From NCBI RefSeq assembly GCF_040581485.1, contig NC_090135.1, forward strand, positions 7,557,001 through 7,621,000: a stretch of 64,000 bases of DNA. The letters run 5' to 3'. The notes beneath the pieces are model-generated. The model saw only the letters and a list, made by a program, of their open reading frames with translations, was not told where the DNA came from and searched no databases. The stretch is from Linepithema humile (taxonomy: Eukaryota; Arthropoda; Insecta; Hymenoptera; Formicidae). Below, piece by piece: positions 24,015 through 36,592 of the stretch. Made by a program: the position numbers and the translations under genes. Positions within the stretch are counted from its first letter, which is position 1, and each line of letters starts with the position of its first letter.

Positions 24015-26825
24015 TCACGTAGTGGTTTCCGACACTTTTCTGGAGCGATTGCTTTTCTTGTGCTTGGCCGGTTCGGTCGCGCCATCATCCGACAGAGATG
24101 AATCCCTCAACGACTTCCGGCCACGGCCGATGTTTCTTTCTTCGTTTTCTGAGCCTAACGATTCCCGATGCGACTTCCGCCGCTGACGCTGCGGCGGCTG
24201 GTTCTGCGCTTCCATCGCCTCACGCAAGTGTTTCCGCTTTGCGTCCCAGAACATCTCCTGTCGTTGAGCGATCTCAGGATATCTGCGAACGATACATGGC
24301 AATGTTTATAATTTAGTTTCTAGTTTAGTTTGTTGCAAATGTTGTGAAATTTTCGAAGGAGAAATCTAGCAATCACCTGTCGCAAAAATCCCAGTTGAGC
24401 GGTTCTTTTAGCCGCCAACCCTTTTTCGGTTCATGCGTTCCAAGATCTGTGAAAATTTCGTTAATCTCTTCCGGCGCTAACTTGATGACGGACGAAATTG
24501 TGTTGCGTTTTAGGAATTGTTGCTCCGTAAATGATAACAACTGAAAGATGCACGAGAGACATATATGTGATTAGTTTTCATACTTGAAAATCCATGTTTC
24601 ATAAACACAGAATTGTACTTCATGACGCAATTTTCTAGATTCAATACTCACGATATAATCGCGAGCTTTGCACATAAGTTCAGAGACCCCGCTCTGTGAG
24701 GAAAGACTATCCTTAGGATAGATTAGTTCGCTGTTCACGACCCAGTTACCCTGCACTAGCACGGCCACTTGCTGCAAGTATTTGAGCACCGCCGCTGTGT
24801 CATGTTCCGGCAACAAAATCTCACGTAATTTTGCAAAAGATATGACTTTCACTGCAAAAAGAGAAAAAACAAATTTGTTTAATTAAAAAATTATTATAAA
24901 AGTTAAAATACACTGTGTCGAGTTCAAATAATATAACGTTCTATATTATTTTTTCATATTATTATGTTGCTATCATATTTCTATGTCAAAATCCTTAGCG
25001 ATGCTTTCCTCACCATGTTTCATGATTATCCTGATTTGATCCAGTAAAGGCAAGGTCATGATGTAGTGAAGATTTGTTTGATTTCCAGAGACGCCTTGTG
25101 AGTAAGACTCTTTAGGTAACTGCGGTACTAATAGATGTACATATTGCTTCGGCGCCAAATTTAGAGAATTTATTGACTCCTCAGCCGATGGACAAAACAT
25201 TTCCATCCTCGTCAACTATAAAATCAAATAAAACAATATGCTTAGCTTAGAGAGTAAGAGTTCTATATTTTGGTGTATTATATCTCAGAGAGAAAGAGAG
25301 AGAGAGAGATAATAAATTTTTTCTTCAGAAATTGAGCATAAAGTTAAAACGTGCATTATATTTTTCTTTTGAAGAAATTCACGTAACTTTAAGATTATGC
25401 TTACTTCGGTTTGCGTGTCATAAGCTGACACATAATTTGTCTGTATCCAGGGCTCTTCCTGACTCTTCTTGGAATGATGCTGGAAAGATTGTTCTTGTAT
25501 TTTCTTTAAGTTATCCGTTAGATGTCTAGCAAACGTCACCTTCACCGGTGCGGCGCTATCTTCGTCCTCGTCGTTGTCTGCGTTTTAGCAAATAATTTAT
25601 GAGTTTCTCGTCTATTTGTGCCAAGTTCTAAAGATTCAATATAGGCTAAATTAGAGAATAAATTACCTTCTCCCGCGCCTTTTGCTCCATCCTTTGTACG
25701 CTTATCACTTTCATCCAGATAATCACATTGCAATTTCATACGTAGCATTCCCTGCAATGGTGTGATGTGCAATTCGTCATCCTGAATGACCCCGACTGCA
25801 AAATTTGAGCAGTCTGGTAACGACCGTTCTGAGGTTAGCACGACTTTGTCCATCAATTCGCTAATAAAAAAACATGTGATCAATTCTATTACTTTCCTTA
25901 TTGTAGTTTATTATTATTCGGATATATATATATATATCAAATTATAGCTATAAATATATGAGAAATTTAGTTTTAACTTTAGCTTCTAAAATTCATGGAA
26001 AGACAAAAACTTATTCTTCCTTGTTTACAATTAAAAGTTATTAGTTATGCAAAAGTTTCTATTCTCTCACCTATCAAATGCCTTCCTTTCATCATTATTC
26101 CCCATAGATTTTCCATTGGCATGATGTGCCAATTCCTCTCCCATATTAGGATCATAAAAATGTTTGTTCTCTGTATCTATCGCAAGTTCCATGCGAATCT
26201 CCGGATTTTTGGACCTCATATAAGTGTTCAGAAAGTTAGAATTATAGTGCTCATTTTTCGTATATGCGGGATATTGAACAACAAACAGTTTATCCGCCAG
26301 AGTCTTCGATAGGAATACAGGAATCTATAAATAATTTTTTCTTTGTATCATTTGCGTTAAATCAAACATTCTAATAATTTAATAATACTGTTCGTAATTA
26401 TTAAGTTTTATCAATTTTTTCTATATATGCATATTACAATAAAAATAACTGAGAAATAAATAAAATAAGCAAAAAGTAATGAATAACAAAAAGCAAAGAA
26501 TATTGAGGGAAAAAATTAAGTAAATAGATTAAATATGAATATCGAATACGCGACAACTATGGGACTACAGATCATAGACTACAGATCAGACTACAGAATC
26601 ATACAAGAAATTTTATCCATATTATTGAATTTATACTATAAATTTTATTAATTATAAAATGTTTTGTACCACGTGTTCAAAGAATAATAAAACCTAACCT
26701 AACCTAACCTAAACAATTTTGAGGTTATATTAACGATAAACAGAATCATTAATTAAAATAAAAATCCAAATTCGTACGCTAACCTCTTTAACAACCGGAT
26801 CGTTTTCCATTTCTATGATATTCAT
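24015..26825 (-). CDS. Polr3E: RNA polymerase III subunit RPC5 (POLR3E/Sin), 498 aa
   Basis: Eight exons join in phase on the minus strand: 26825-26784, 26324-26071, 25860-25667, 25577-25405, 25215-25014, 24851-24652, 24540-24377 and 24282-24015 (stop TGA). The first residues, MNIIEMENDPVVKEIPVFL, match the family's acidic start followed by the IPVYLAK-type motif. Further family landmarks are DKLFVVQYPAY, NPEIRMELAIDTEN, DELHITPLQGMLRM (human ELHLTPLHGILQL), EEPWIQTNYVS and LPLLDQIRIIMKH. The C-terminal exon is basic and Ser-rich. The protein is part of the RPC4-RPC5 (TFIIF-like) subcomplex of Pol III, which transcribes tRNA and 5S genes. It is shorter than human POLR3E (708 aa), which has an extended C-terminus. 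It is divergent from the hnRNP gene. Confidence 0.93.
25290..25311. repeat. GA microsatellite in an RPC5 intron
   Basis: A GA-rich run with one AA interruption lies in the intron between exons 4 and 5 of RPC5 (25216-25404). Confidence 0.7.
26693..26712. repeat. interstitial telomere-like array (CCTAA)x4
   Basis: Four perfect CCTAA units, the complement of the insect telomere motif TTAGG, lie in the first intron of RPC5 about 70 bases from the donor. TTAGG telomeres are known in Hymenoptera and many other insects, so this supports the insect assignment. Confidence 0.85.
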
Positions 26826-27369
26826 GTTTCCACTTCTTGAAATTAATCCTTAAACTTTTGACGTTTAGCCTGTTATACAACGCACCAAAATTTTTCGAAA
26901 AACCATGTCTAATGGCTATGTATCAAATACCGGGAATAGCATAAACTCTATTCATCACACTATCACGGTGCATTCAGGTGTGTTCTGAAAGAAAAATAAA
27001 AACACTACTGTGCGCAGTGAAAACTCGCTTTTATGAATGGTGGATTTACACTGCATCCGATATTCAATAAGAATATTTATTTCTTGAAAAGAAAATGTTT
27101 TTTGCACTAAAATGTTTTTATAATATTTCTAGAAAACGTGTCTTCTTTCTTAAATATCGTGCACTGCTGAATTTTTCATAATCAAACATCGTATTGATTC
27201 ATGTAGTACATGACTTCATGACTCACATATTATACTCGGGGTCCACGCGAGTGCGCGCATGGAATCGAAATCGATCGTTCGTGTCGTTGTAACGTCCTTT
27301 CTGTGCGTTAACTATTTCTTTCCTCTACTTTGTACCCGTATATTCGCAATCCTGTCTAGATCTCTTAAA
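26826..27369. promoter_or_regulatory. bidirectional upstream region of RPC5 and hnRNP
   Basis: These 544 bases lie between the two divergent initiators. A GC-richer part at about 27235-27290 directly precedes the hnRNP start. An in-frame ATG at 27259 could extend the hnRNP protein by 37 residues, but that extension is hydrophobic and unlike the family, so I treat it as leader. No TATA box is obvious. Confidence 0.5.
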
Positions 27370-29824
27370 ATGGTGAAGATGGAGCATGATGTGAGTATTA
27401 GTCTCGTCAAATCATCAAATGATTATCGCGAATCATTCGGCGTAAGTACGAATGGCGTCCCTTTGATGCTCACGCTACGTAGTCCATGATAGTCTGAATT
27501 GTATCGATAATTATCATATAATGCATACGTAGTAAGAGTAATGTGGTCTATAATATATCTTAGAAACACGAAATTTTATGTCTGATACGACTATTGTGTT
27601 TGATGTATCTAGCGAATTATATTTCAGAGCATTAATTTCCTTTATTTTGCCTTTACATTCACGTTATTAAATGACGTTTTTACGTTAATGCAATGCCGGT
27701 GTTTGTAAAAACGCAAATTCACTCATGGTCGAACCGTAAATGGCTTAATTTTTCAGTTCCGCGCATAAGTATATCTTCGTAGGTGTTTCAATACCGGCGT
27801 CGTATAGCAAACAATAATATATACAATAATGAACATAAATGACGCCAAAAAGAAGATTATATAACAATGAAATACAGTAGCTTGATTAAAACTAACAATT
27901 TTGCTCATATTTTCTATGAATCTTTAATTTTGATAACCACGAGATTATGATTATAAAAACATAGCTATTATTGTCGTTTTGAAAATTTATTTTATAAAAG
28001 TTAAATATAAAGAAAAAGATGTAAAGCAGTATTCAATAAATAATTTCTATCACTGATAATTATTTCTTATTTATGCTTGGAAAGTTTTTAGCACTAATAT
28101 ACATTTTCAATTATTTAATATTACAGGATGGCAAAAATGAGCCAGAACATGTGAGAAAGTTATTTATCGGAGGCTTGGATTATAGAACAACTGACGATTC
28201 GCTTAAAAAACATTTTGAGCAATGGGGAGAAATTGTGGACGTGGTCGTTATGAAAGATCCTAAAACGAAGCGGTCCAGAGGCTTTGGTTTTATTACTTAC
28301 TCTCGTGCTCATATGGTAGACGATGCACAAAATGCTAGGTAAATAAGATTTTTTATACTTATTCGCTGGAAAGCTATTAGTATGTAACGATTTGTTATTT
28401 AAAAACAGCAATGTAATCAAATGCTTGTTTATATAAGTTTATGTTTAAAAAATTTTAATAAATCTTCAACTAACATTTTTAAATATTTTTTTGAAGACCT
28501 CATAGAGTGGATGGCAGAGTTGTGGAACCTAAAAGAGCCGTGCCTAGGCAAGAAATTGGTCGACCAGAAGCAGGAGCTACTGTGAAGAAACTTTTTGTAG
28601 GTGGTTTGAAAGATGATCATGAGGAGGAAGATCTCAGACAATACTTTCAGAGTTACGGCAGCATAAACTCAATCAGCATTGTGACTGACAAAGAGACTGG
28701 CAAAAAGCGTGGCTTTGGTTTCGTTGAATTCGATGATTATGATCCTGTTGACAAGATCTGTCTTCAACGTAACCACCAGATTCGTGGCAAGCATGTTGAT
28801 GTTAAAAAGGTGAATATTTGTTTATAAAAAAAAACTTATCAAAAATTGATTTTTTTTTTTATATATTGAACGATCACTGTCCATCGTTCGTGTTTTTTAT
28901 TAATAAAACTTAATTGCAGGCTTTAAGCAGAGCAGAAATGGCATCCGCGTCCGGTGGCGGCGGCGGCGGCGGCGGTGGCAGTCGCGGCGGACAGGGAGTA
29001 GGCAGAGGACCCCGCGGCGGCAACCAGGGCGGCGGTAGCTGGGGCGGACGCGGTAGTGGCGGTGGCGGCGGCGACTGGAACAACGGTGGTAACCAGGGTG
29101 GATACGGTGGTGGCAACCAAGGAGGTTGGGGAGGTAATGGTCCGTGGGAAAATCAGAACCAAGGTAAAGGTTTGCAGACAAACTTTTTATCTTCGCTTGG
29201 TTAACTTGTGTCGTCTAACTGATTTGCATGTCAGTTACGATACACAGCTATACAAACAAAAATGGATTCAGAACGTTAAAAAAAGGATCGATTATTTTAA
29301 AGGTGGAGGATGGAATCAAGGCGGACAGGGTGGTTATAACAGCGGTGGCAATTGGAGCAATGACAACTTCGGTGGTGGTTATCAGCAGGGTTATGGTGGC
29401 GGTCCAGTGCGCAATAATTTTAACTCGGGCGGTAGACCAGCACCGTACGGCATTAATTCGGGTCCTAGCGGCCGGCAGTCAGGAGATTCGAGATGGCTGC
29501 CACCCTTTGGTGGACAAGGTTAAAAATTAACGATAACGCTACGCATATCTTAATCATCTCCGCTTGCTCTTTCTATTTTTCTTCTACTAATTAATTATAT
29601 TTTTTTAAATTGCGGCAAAGATTTTTTTTTTTTTGTTTAAAATTAAAATTACTATAATAAACTAATTATTTTTCACAAATGTTACAGGACCAATGGGCGG
29701 TGGAAATTCTGGCGGCGGCGGTGGTGGTGGGTACGGCAATCAAGGTGGCTACGGCGGTAATTCTCTTGGCGGTGGAAATATGGGCGGCGGTGGTGGCGGA
29801 GGTGGCAGCGGAAGGAGATATTAA
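27370..29824 (+). CDS. hnRNP A1 / Hrb87F-type RNA-binding protein, 380 aa
   Basis: Six exons join in phase: 27370-27390, 28127-28338, 28497-28809, 28920-29163, 29303-29518 and 29688-29824. RRM1 (about residues 17-90) has RNP2 KLFIGGLDY and RNP1 RGFGFITY. RRM2 (about 108-182) has KLFVGGL and RGFGFVEF. The rest is a Gly-rich prion-like tail with GGN, GGY and GGW repeats ending GSGRRY. The linker EPKRAVPRQEIGRPEAGATVKK is shared with Drosophila Hrb87F/Hrb98DE. Such proteins bind nascent pre-mRNA and regulate splicing. Exon 1 encodes only MVKMEHD. Failure to remove the last intron would give a stop at 29521-29523 (see findings). A donor-like GTAAGC at about 29862 suggests further splicing in the 3' UTR. 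Confidence 0.92.
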
Positions 29825-31366
29825 TTCAAACGAGCGCATATCGCTGACTTTTCTCGCTGGTAAGCACAGTCAATTTTAGCATAACTTTCAATTTGCTATT
29901 TAAAATTTTATTTACCTGCATTGATCGTGATCGTGAAATTTGGAAAATATCGAATAATTTTTCATGGAAATTTTTAATTGAATTTATTTAGCCTTAAACA
30001 ATATTTTCGTTTTTAATTTATTGATTCGTCATTAAAGGTTAGCGTATTTAGTCCAAACAATTAATAGATAAACTTTGATATACTTGAATTATGCATATAC
30101 ATATATATTATGTGTGTATGTGTACAATTTAGAATTGCTTGAACATTGATGTCAGTTTATAAATTATTTGAGGCATTCTCGGTCTTATATATTTGCGTTA
30201 TATGCAGCGTGTGTGATTCAGAAGATTCTCTATAATTTATTATAGTTTATCGGGAGATAAATCTTGAAGATCAGGAAAATTGTTGTGATATTTAATGGCT
30301 TGTGCAAACGATGCAAGTTAGAATACAAAAGTTACATCTAGCAATTATTGCATCTTTATATTTGTCGCATCATGTTTCTAACATAGCCAGAATTAAATAG
30401 CGTTTCCTTTTTTTAACTAACACATTTCTTAGCAAAGTTGCAAAATATAGAATAGATGAGAATCGTAGCTTAGGTGATTATAGCGATATAGTTGTCTATT
30501 CCTACTTTTCATATTTTACAATATGAATGATATTTTGATTCAGTGTGATAAAAGGATGATAGTTTTTATTTTACTTTATACGTGCATATAAAACAGGTTA
30601 TTGATTGAATATTACTATCTTCCGTGATAAGAAACGACGAGAGATTTTTTCCAGAAGAATTTACTTAGTATGAAAGTCTGCAATTATAAAATCTGTGTAT
30701 TAGGACCTCTGAGGGCTTAAAGGATCAAGGAGTTAGAATCTCAGGATATGAGACAGTGAAGGTTTAAATTTAGAAATAAATTTAGAAATATAGAAAATAC
30801 AGAAATAAACTTTTTACAATTCGAAAGATTCAAGTACTTAGAAATTTAAAAAACCAAAAATATGAGTGTTTGCAGATCTTAAATTTCACGAATTTTATGA
30901 TTTTAGTTTAAAATTTTACGAACTTACGTATATGCGGAAATTTTTAAAAATTGTCTAAATTTGTGTGAATATATAGCAATCTGAGAATTCAAAGATGTAG
31001 AAATTGAGAGATTCATAAATCGATTTCGAAAAGAAATACGTCTGAAAATCTTTGACAAATTCATGAATCTAGAATCTAAAAAATTAATAACGCACACTAC
31101 TAAATCGATCAAATAAGCCAGAGATCTATGAAATGGAAGTCTGTAGAGCCAATAATTCCTGGAATCTAAGCGATGCCTGTATAAATCCAGAGCCTTCAAA
31201 AGATCCAAAGATTCGAAAATTCCTTGCTCGTGACCCAATCGGTCCTTTACACAGGTCAGGGAGCTTGACTAACGGATTTCTTGACTTTTGAACCTCAGGT
31301 GAAGCTACTACTCCTACTACTACTTGTCTTCTAGTCGCCAGTACTTCTGTACTGTTTAGTATTGGA

Positions 31367-31455
31367 GCAGGCAGGCAGGCTATCAGGCTAGAGACAAGAC
31401 AACGAACAGGCAGAAAAAACAGTCAGGAAGTCAGTCAGGCAGGCAGGACAATCAG
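31367..31455. repeat. CAGG/GCAG-rich imperfect repeat
   Basis: Clusters of GGCAGGCAGGC and GTCAGGCAGG recur through about 90 bases with irregular spacers. It lies in the non-coding region downstream of hnRNP. Confidence 0.6.
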
Positions 31456-34400
31456 GATACAGGACAGAAACAGAGAGAGAAAGAGAGAGAGAGAGAAAAA
31501 AGTCATCAGTTAGCTCGCAGTGAGAGAGGCTTTATATATGCCTATCCTTTTCTATCTAATTTCTCTACCTTCTCCCCTCCATTCATAAAGATTCTCATTA
31601 TCCCCCAAAATGTATTTGCACGTTCTTTGCAAGGACCTACATATTAATATTGACCAGACAGGAAAGAAGTCATTTATATACAGGAAGATGCTTTTCACAA
31701 TAGGAAGAGCGCGAGAGAGAGAGGAAGCGAGAATGTGCGTATGTGTAACGATAAAAACGCGGCAACAAAAGAGAATATTTGTCAACGTTTTGTAGGAACT
31801 AGGAATAATTATTAGGAAGTAAAACTAGGTTAATTACCAAAACTGTATGTTTGTTTAAGAGCTAGTCGGCGAAATAAAAGTGACAAGAAACCTTTTCTTT
31901 ATCATGTCTTATCTTGTGACGCGGGATCAGTAGGTTGTAAGCTCAGAGTGAAGGATTGCGAGAGGACAGAGTACGCCAGATAGAATAACTAATGAATCTG
32001 GAATATCTTTTTGTGCAACTTCGAAGTCTTATACGCTAACTTTATTTTTAAAAATGTGCAAAATGTTCTATACACCCTATTCGTTGTTGTATAAGAAGGC
32101 CTCTCGTATTATACGTGTAAAATTATACTACATAACTTCGAAGCTGCATTGTGCATGTATGCAAAATAATGGCAAGTCAGGATGTACACATTGAAGGAAG
32201 AGTTTGTAGACACATGATAGATAACAAGAAAAAAAAAAAAGCAGAAAAAGGAACAAGTAGATGTACTGTCGACATTTGTAGCCAGTGAAAAAAGTGCCAC
32301 CGATATCTCGGGGCATCGATGTTTAAATATGTATCCGCAGTATTAAACCATTTGCACAGAACGAAAACCCAATCCCAGTTTTCTGTAGTTCTCTTCGTAG
32401 CGGGGAATTTGCTGAAGGAATTCGCGCGGACTTGTTTAGAAATCCATAATTTTCTTACGTCATATCATTTCAGGCTTTTGACGCGAAAATACTTAAAAAT
32501 CTTGAAAATTTTCAAAATCTTCAAAATCTGAAGGTCCTTTGAGATTTTTATGAATTCTCGACAGCACGCGAAATGATTTGAAAACTTGATTGGAAAGTTT
32601 GTGAGGAAGAAAATTGATTGGGTTCACATCTATCACCAGATATAAAAAAAATGTATACATCTAAAGACTCGATCAGAGTATCTGCGAAGCACGATTCTCG
32701 AATCCTTCCAATCCTCTCATTCCTTAATCTGCTTTCCACCCTCAGGTAGATCTAGAACTACGAAAAGGTGCTAGAAAGTGCTAGAATAGCGTCTAGTTAG
32801 CCTAGTACAGTTTGGACCGGAGAACTTTAGCGATGAAGATTAGCAGCTTTAAAAGCCAGAAGGAAGCTAGAAAGCAGGCAGGTGTCAGAAAGAAAAATAA
32901 AAAGCGAGAGAAAAAAAAAATAAAAAGGATTCTCAGGCTGCGACAGACAGGACTAGTGTTTGCTAGGCTTTTCGCTCTAGCTTCTGTAATGCAATCACAG
33001 GTAGGAATGTTTCGACTCATTTGCTTAGACATAATACGTGTGTGTGTATGTGTTTATAATATACATTTACACATACATACATATACATTTATAGGGTGCT
33101 AAAGTGTGTGCATGTGCAGTATTGTTTTACAATGTCTTTCGAACGTTATCTAGTGTTTTAAATACCAGAATTGTTGTCCAGAAAATTGGCGAAAGTTTGA
33201 TGAATTTGAAGGAATTGGTAGAAATTATTCTGAAATTGATTGATTTAAATTTTTCTAATCCTAAATCGTAAATTGAGATTGCTTTCTCGAGTCTTGGATT
33301 TTCTTCTTTTCTGTTTTATACCATCACTTTGTGTTTCTCAAACAGAATTGAATTTCGTTGCACCTTTTACAGAAGAAACTATAACAAGCTGGCAAAATAT
33401 ATTCAAATAAGGAAAAAACGCTTTAAAACAAAATTTATTTTAATATACTTCAATCTTTATCGAATTTATACCAGGTACTATTATTTATGATATAAATTAT
33501 ATTGATTTTGTACATACAATTATGATGCTTTCTGTTGCGTAAACTTATTTCTAATGATTTTTCCCGATTCCATCTAATTCGTCTTTCTTTTGCGAAGAAA
33601 AAAGCTTTAAAACGGGAAGAGCACACTTTCGTTTCTATTGTTGTTGTATCGTTGCTATTTTTATATAGTTTCCTTCTCTTTCTTTTTTTTATCTTCGTCG
33701 TTAGTGTTTATATGTATTAGAAACAATCTCTGCAAAATTATCGAAGAGAAAATATACCTTTTTTTTATATATATTATGTCGGAGAATCTCTAAAACTTTA
33801 ATGTTAAACATTGTGGCTTTGCGTATTTTCGGTATCGAGCACTAATCTTCGCGTTGCAAATATCAAGCATCCCGTGTTCAAAAATATTCAATGCGACATT
33901 ATCGAGACTATCACAACTTGGGAAGAAAATTGTTATGGTTCAAAAAACAGTTGCGCTTTTTAAAAACAAAATTGAAAAATTCTATTAATCGTTTAAAAAA
34001 CTCTTTCTAGTGTCGTAACACCTAAGGTGCGATAGTTTTACCGCATATTTTAAAGTTCACGGACACCCGATCAAGCTTTTAAATGTTGATTTAGAAGAAA
34101 ACGACTTTATTGAGTTTAATGAAGGAGCTAGGATGCGAGAAGGATGATAAAGATGATAGACGTTGTCACTTTGTTCATTTGAGTTCTTTTGCTCGGAGCA
34201 GGCAGGGCGTTTGTTATTGACATTTTTTTTACTTTCACTGTATTAATTGCTATCTTTCGTTTTCATTAATTTCTGGTTTACCATTTGGGCTGGTACTCGA
34301 AGAGAAGCAACATTCCTCTACCGCCGCCCTTCCAAGGTTGTTGCACAAGCTGAGGTAAGTTTAAGATGATAATTATTCTCTGCGTTTTACGAGGTGTTTT

Positions 34401-35144
34401 TTTTTAAATTGCTTCGAATATCATTCAAAGTTGGGTATTTTTTAAAAGATCTAAGAACCTATATTTTCAGAATTCTCGAAATTTAAACAATTAAAAACAT
34501 AAATATAAGAATCAAAATCCGATAACAAATATAAAAATTAAAAATTCCAACACTTCTAAACTAAAATTTGTTTTTTTACAATTTTTGAAAATTGATATAA
34601 CACAGTATTTTAGTATAGAAATTTTCGGTGATCCGCAAGTTTCTAAATTTTTTAAAACTGAAGTATTATTTTGGGAATTATTCCAAAGTTCTCAGAATTG
34701 GGTTATATAAAGGTGGGTTAAAAATTTAAAAGATTCTTTTAGAGTCTTAGACTGATTTTTCCAGAGCTCGAAAGCTCTCGCACAGCTCCAAGATTTTAGG
34801 AGTTGAAAGACTTGAGCAAGCAAGGATCTAGAGATCCGATAAGAATCTCGGATTTATTGCGTGATGTATTTAGATTGTAATTGTTTTTACACGTTTAATA
34901 AACATCTTTTTAGTATATATATCTACAAAGTTGTTTCATTCCCTACCAAGCTTATGAAATACACAGCTATTGTACATTTATATCTATGCGAACTACGTAA
35001 AAGCGTTCGAACGAATTATAATGTGTTACACGCAAGACTGTAAGTAGTATTTTTAAGATTTAATTTTTCCTATAATTTATTATATACAATACAAATTTAC
35101 ACATACGGCGCTAATTTATGTGTTTATTACTCTGTTGGTTCCTT

Positions 35145-35715
35145 TATATTTTAGTTTAAAAAAATGAATCTCCTTATCCTGCGGCCGTCCTTCTCGTATA
35201 TCTCAGGAGAAATAGTCAGAATCCTTCTTCCGAAACCTAGATAGTCTAAGTATTTAATAAGAATTTTTTTTTTCTATATTCATTACTTTAAATTTTCATC
35301 TCTAATAAGGCTATTTGTTTTTCAGATATTTTTGTTTAAAAAAATCTACAATTCCTTTATCCTGCAGCCGTCCTGTATATTTCGAGAGAAATAACCAGAA
35401 TCCTTCTTCCGAAATCCAGATAGTCTAAGTATTTAACAATTTTTTTTTCTAAAATCTATACTATTTTAATTTTTCACCTCTAATAAGGCTATTTGTTTTT
35501 CAGATATTTTTGTATAAAAAATTCTACAATTTCTTTATCTTGCGGCCGTTCTTTTCGTATATCTCGAGAGAAATAACCAGAATCCTTCTGAAATCTAAAT
35601 AATCTAAGTATTTAATAAGAATTTTTTTTTTTTCTAAAATTTATGCTACTTTAAATTTTCATTTTTAATAAGGCTATTTGTTTTTCAGATATTTTTGTTT
35701 AAAAAATCTATAAGT
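35145..35715. repeat. tandem array, about 180-bp unit, three copies plus a partial
   Basis: Each unit contains a TTTAAAAAAA stretch, a CCTTTATCCTGC-like block, GAGAAATAACCAGAATCCTTCT, then ATAAGGCTATTTGTTTTTCAG. The CAG ends recur at about 35325, 35503 and 35688, giving spacings of 178 and 185. The first copy is less complete at its left end. Each unit ends in a pyrimidine tract plus CAG that resembles a splice acceptor. Confidence 0.85.
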
Positions 35716-36592
35716 TTTAAACGTTCGAAAAAATTATGATTATTTCTTCCGCACTTCTAAACGCTGTCTACACAATTGTACAACAATTATAAATTTACAA
35801 TTAACAATAAAACTCATGGTTAAAGGATTAAAACGGCAGGAAGCGAGAAAAAGTTTGCAAGTAAGTTGATCGTAAACCAATTTTACTGATCATTTTAAGA
35901 CAAAGTATAGAAAAATGCTCTATATCGGTTTTTTTTGCAAAACTCGATGTTTAAAATGAAAGATTGCCAAGTAATTTTATCAGGATTTATTCAGAAGTTT
36001 TATTACGTTATTTCGAAAATCTTTACATATTACTTATTAACACTTCCTAATATATTCCTAATAGATTATTCGATAGCTTACACGTCTCCAAATCAATTCT
36101 ATAGCTCGAAACATTTCGTCCATGTCGATGTAAATGTTCAGGCCACCGAGGATATAAAGTGCACAGACCGGCTATGTGAAAGGTTCGAAATCTCTCGTAT
36201 TGATTTTTTTAAATTTCGGAATACAGAGACATTAAGACTGCCATGAAAAATTACAGTGGAAATAAATATCCGTATCGGCAAGCATGCGTCTAGTTATTCA
36301 AAAAATAAACTGATCAACTTTCTTTTATTTAAGAGATTATTTTAAAAAGATATCTAATTTTTCGAACAAGATGAATAGAAAAAAATGCATATTTTTGGCA
36401 GCAAAGAATGTCAAAGTTTTTCGAAATTATTACTTTTAATATGACGACATGAAAGATGATTTTATTTATAATGTTTTTTGTTTAGAGCGCATCGAAAACT
36501 GTTAAGAGTTGGTTCTATGCCGCGTAACTACGTAAAAAAAGGATTCAACTTATAATTAGATGAATACGCTGCTCGCGTTAAGTTTAATTTAA

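Larger units (their letters stand above)
29825..36592. other. long non-coding region between hnRNP and rough
   Basis: The left part is probably a long hnRNP 3' UTR. I find no coding exon or tRNA on either strand. It contains CAGG-rich sequence at 31367-31455, GA-rich sequence near 31470-31500, and a tandem array at 35145-35715. Segments near 30700-31240 and 34440-34870 share loose AGATTC/AATCT word patterns that may be decayed repeats. Confidence 0.5.

Noticed and set aside
27259..27369. N-terminal extension of the hnRNP from an upstream in-frame ATG
   Set aside because: The added 37 residues are hydrophobic and unlike any hnRNP A1 start. The ATG at 27370 gives the usual short leader exon.
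28900..29181. Antisense Pro-rich and Arg/His-rich frames
   Set aside because: These are shadows of the Gly-rich hnRNP exon on the opposite strand.
30700..31240. Possible decayed repeat shared with 34440-34870
   Set aside because: Only short AT-rich words recur. I could not align the two stretches convincingly by eye.
35145..35715. CRISPR-like array
   Set aside because: The whole 180-bp unit repeats with divergence, there are no short identical repeats with unique spacers, and the genome is eukaryotic.
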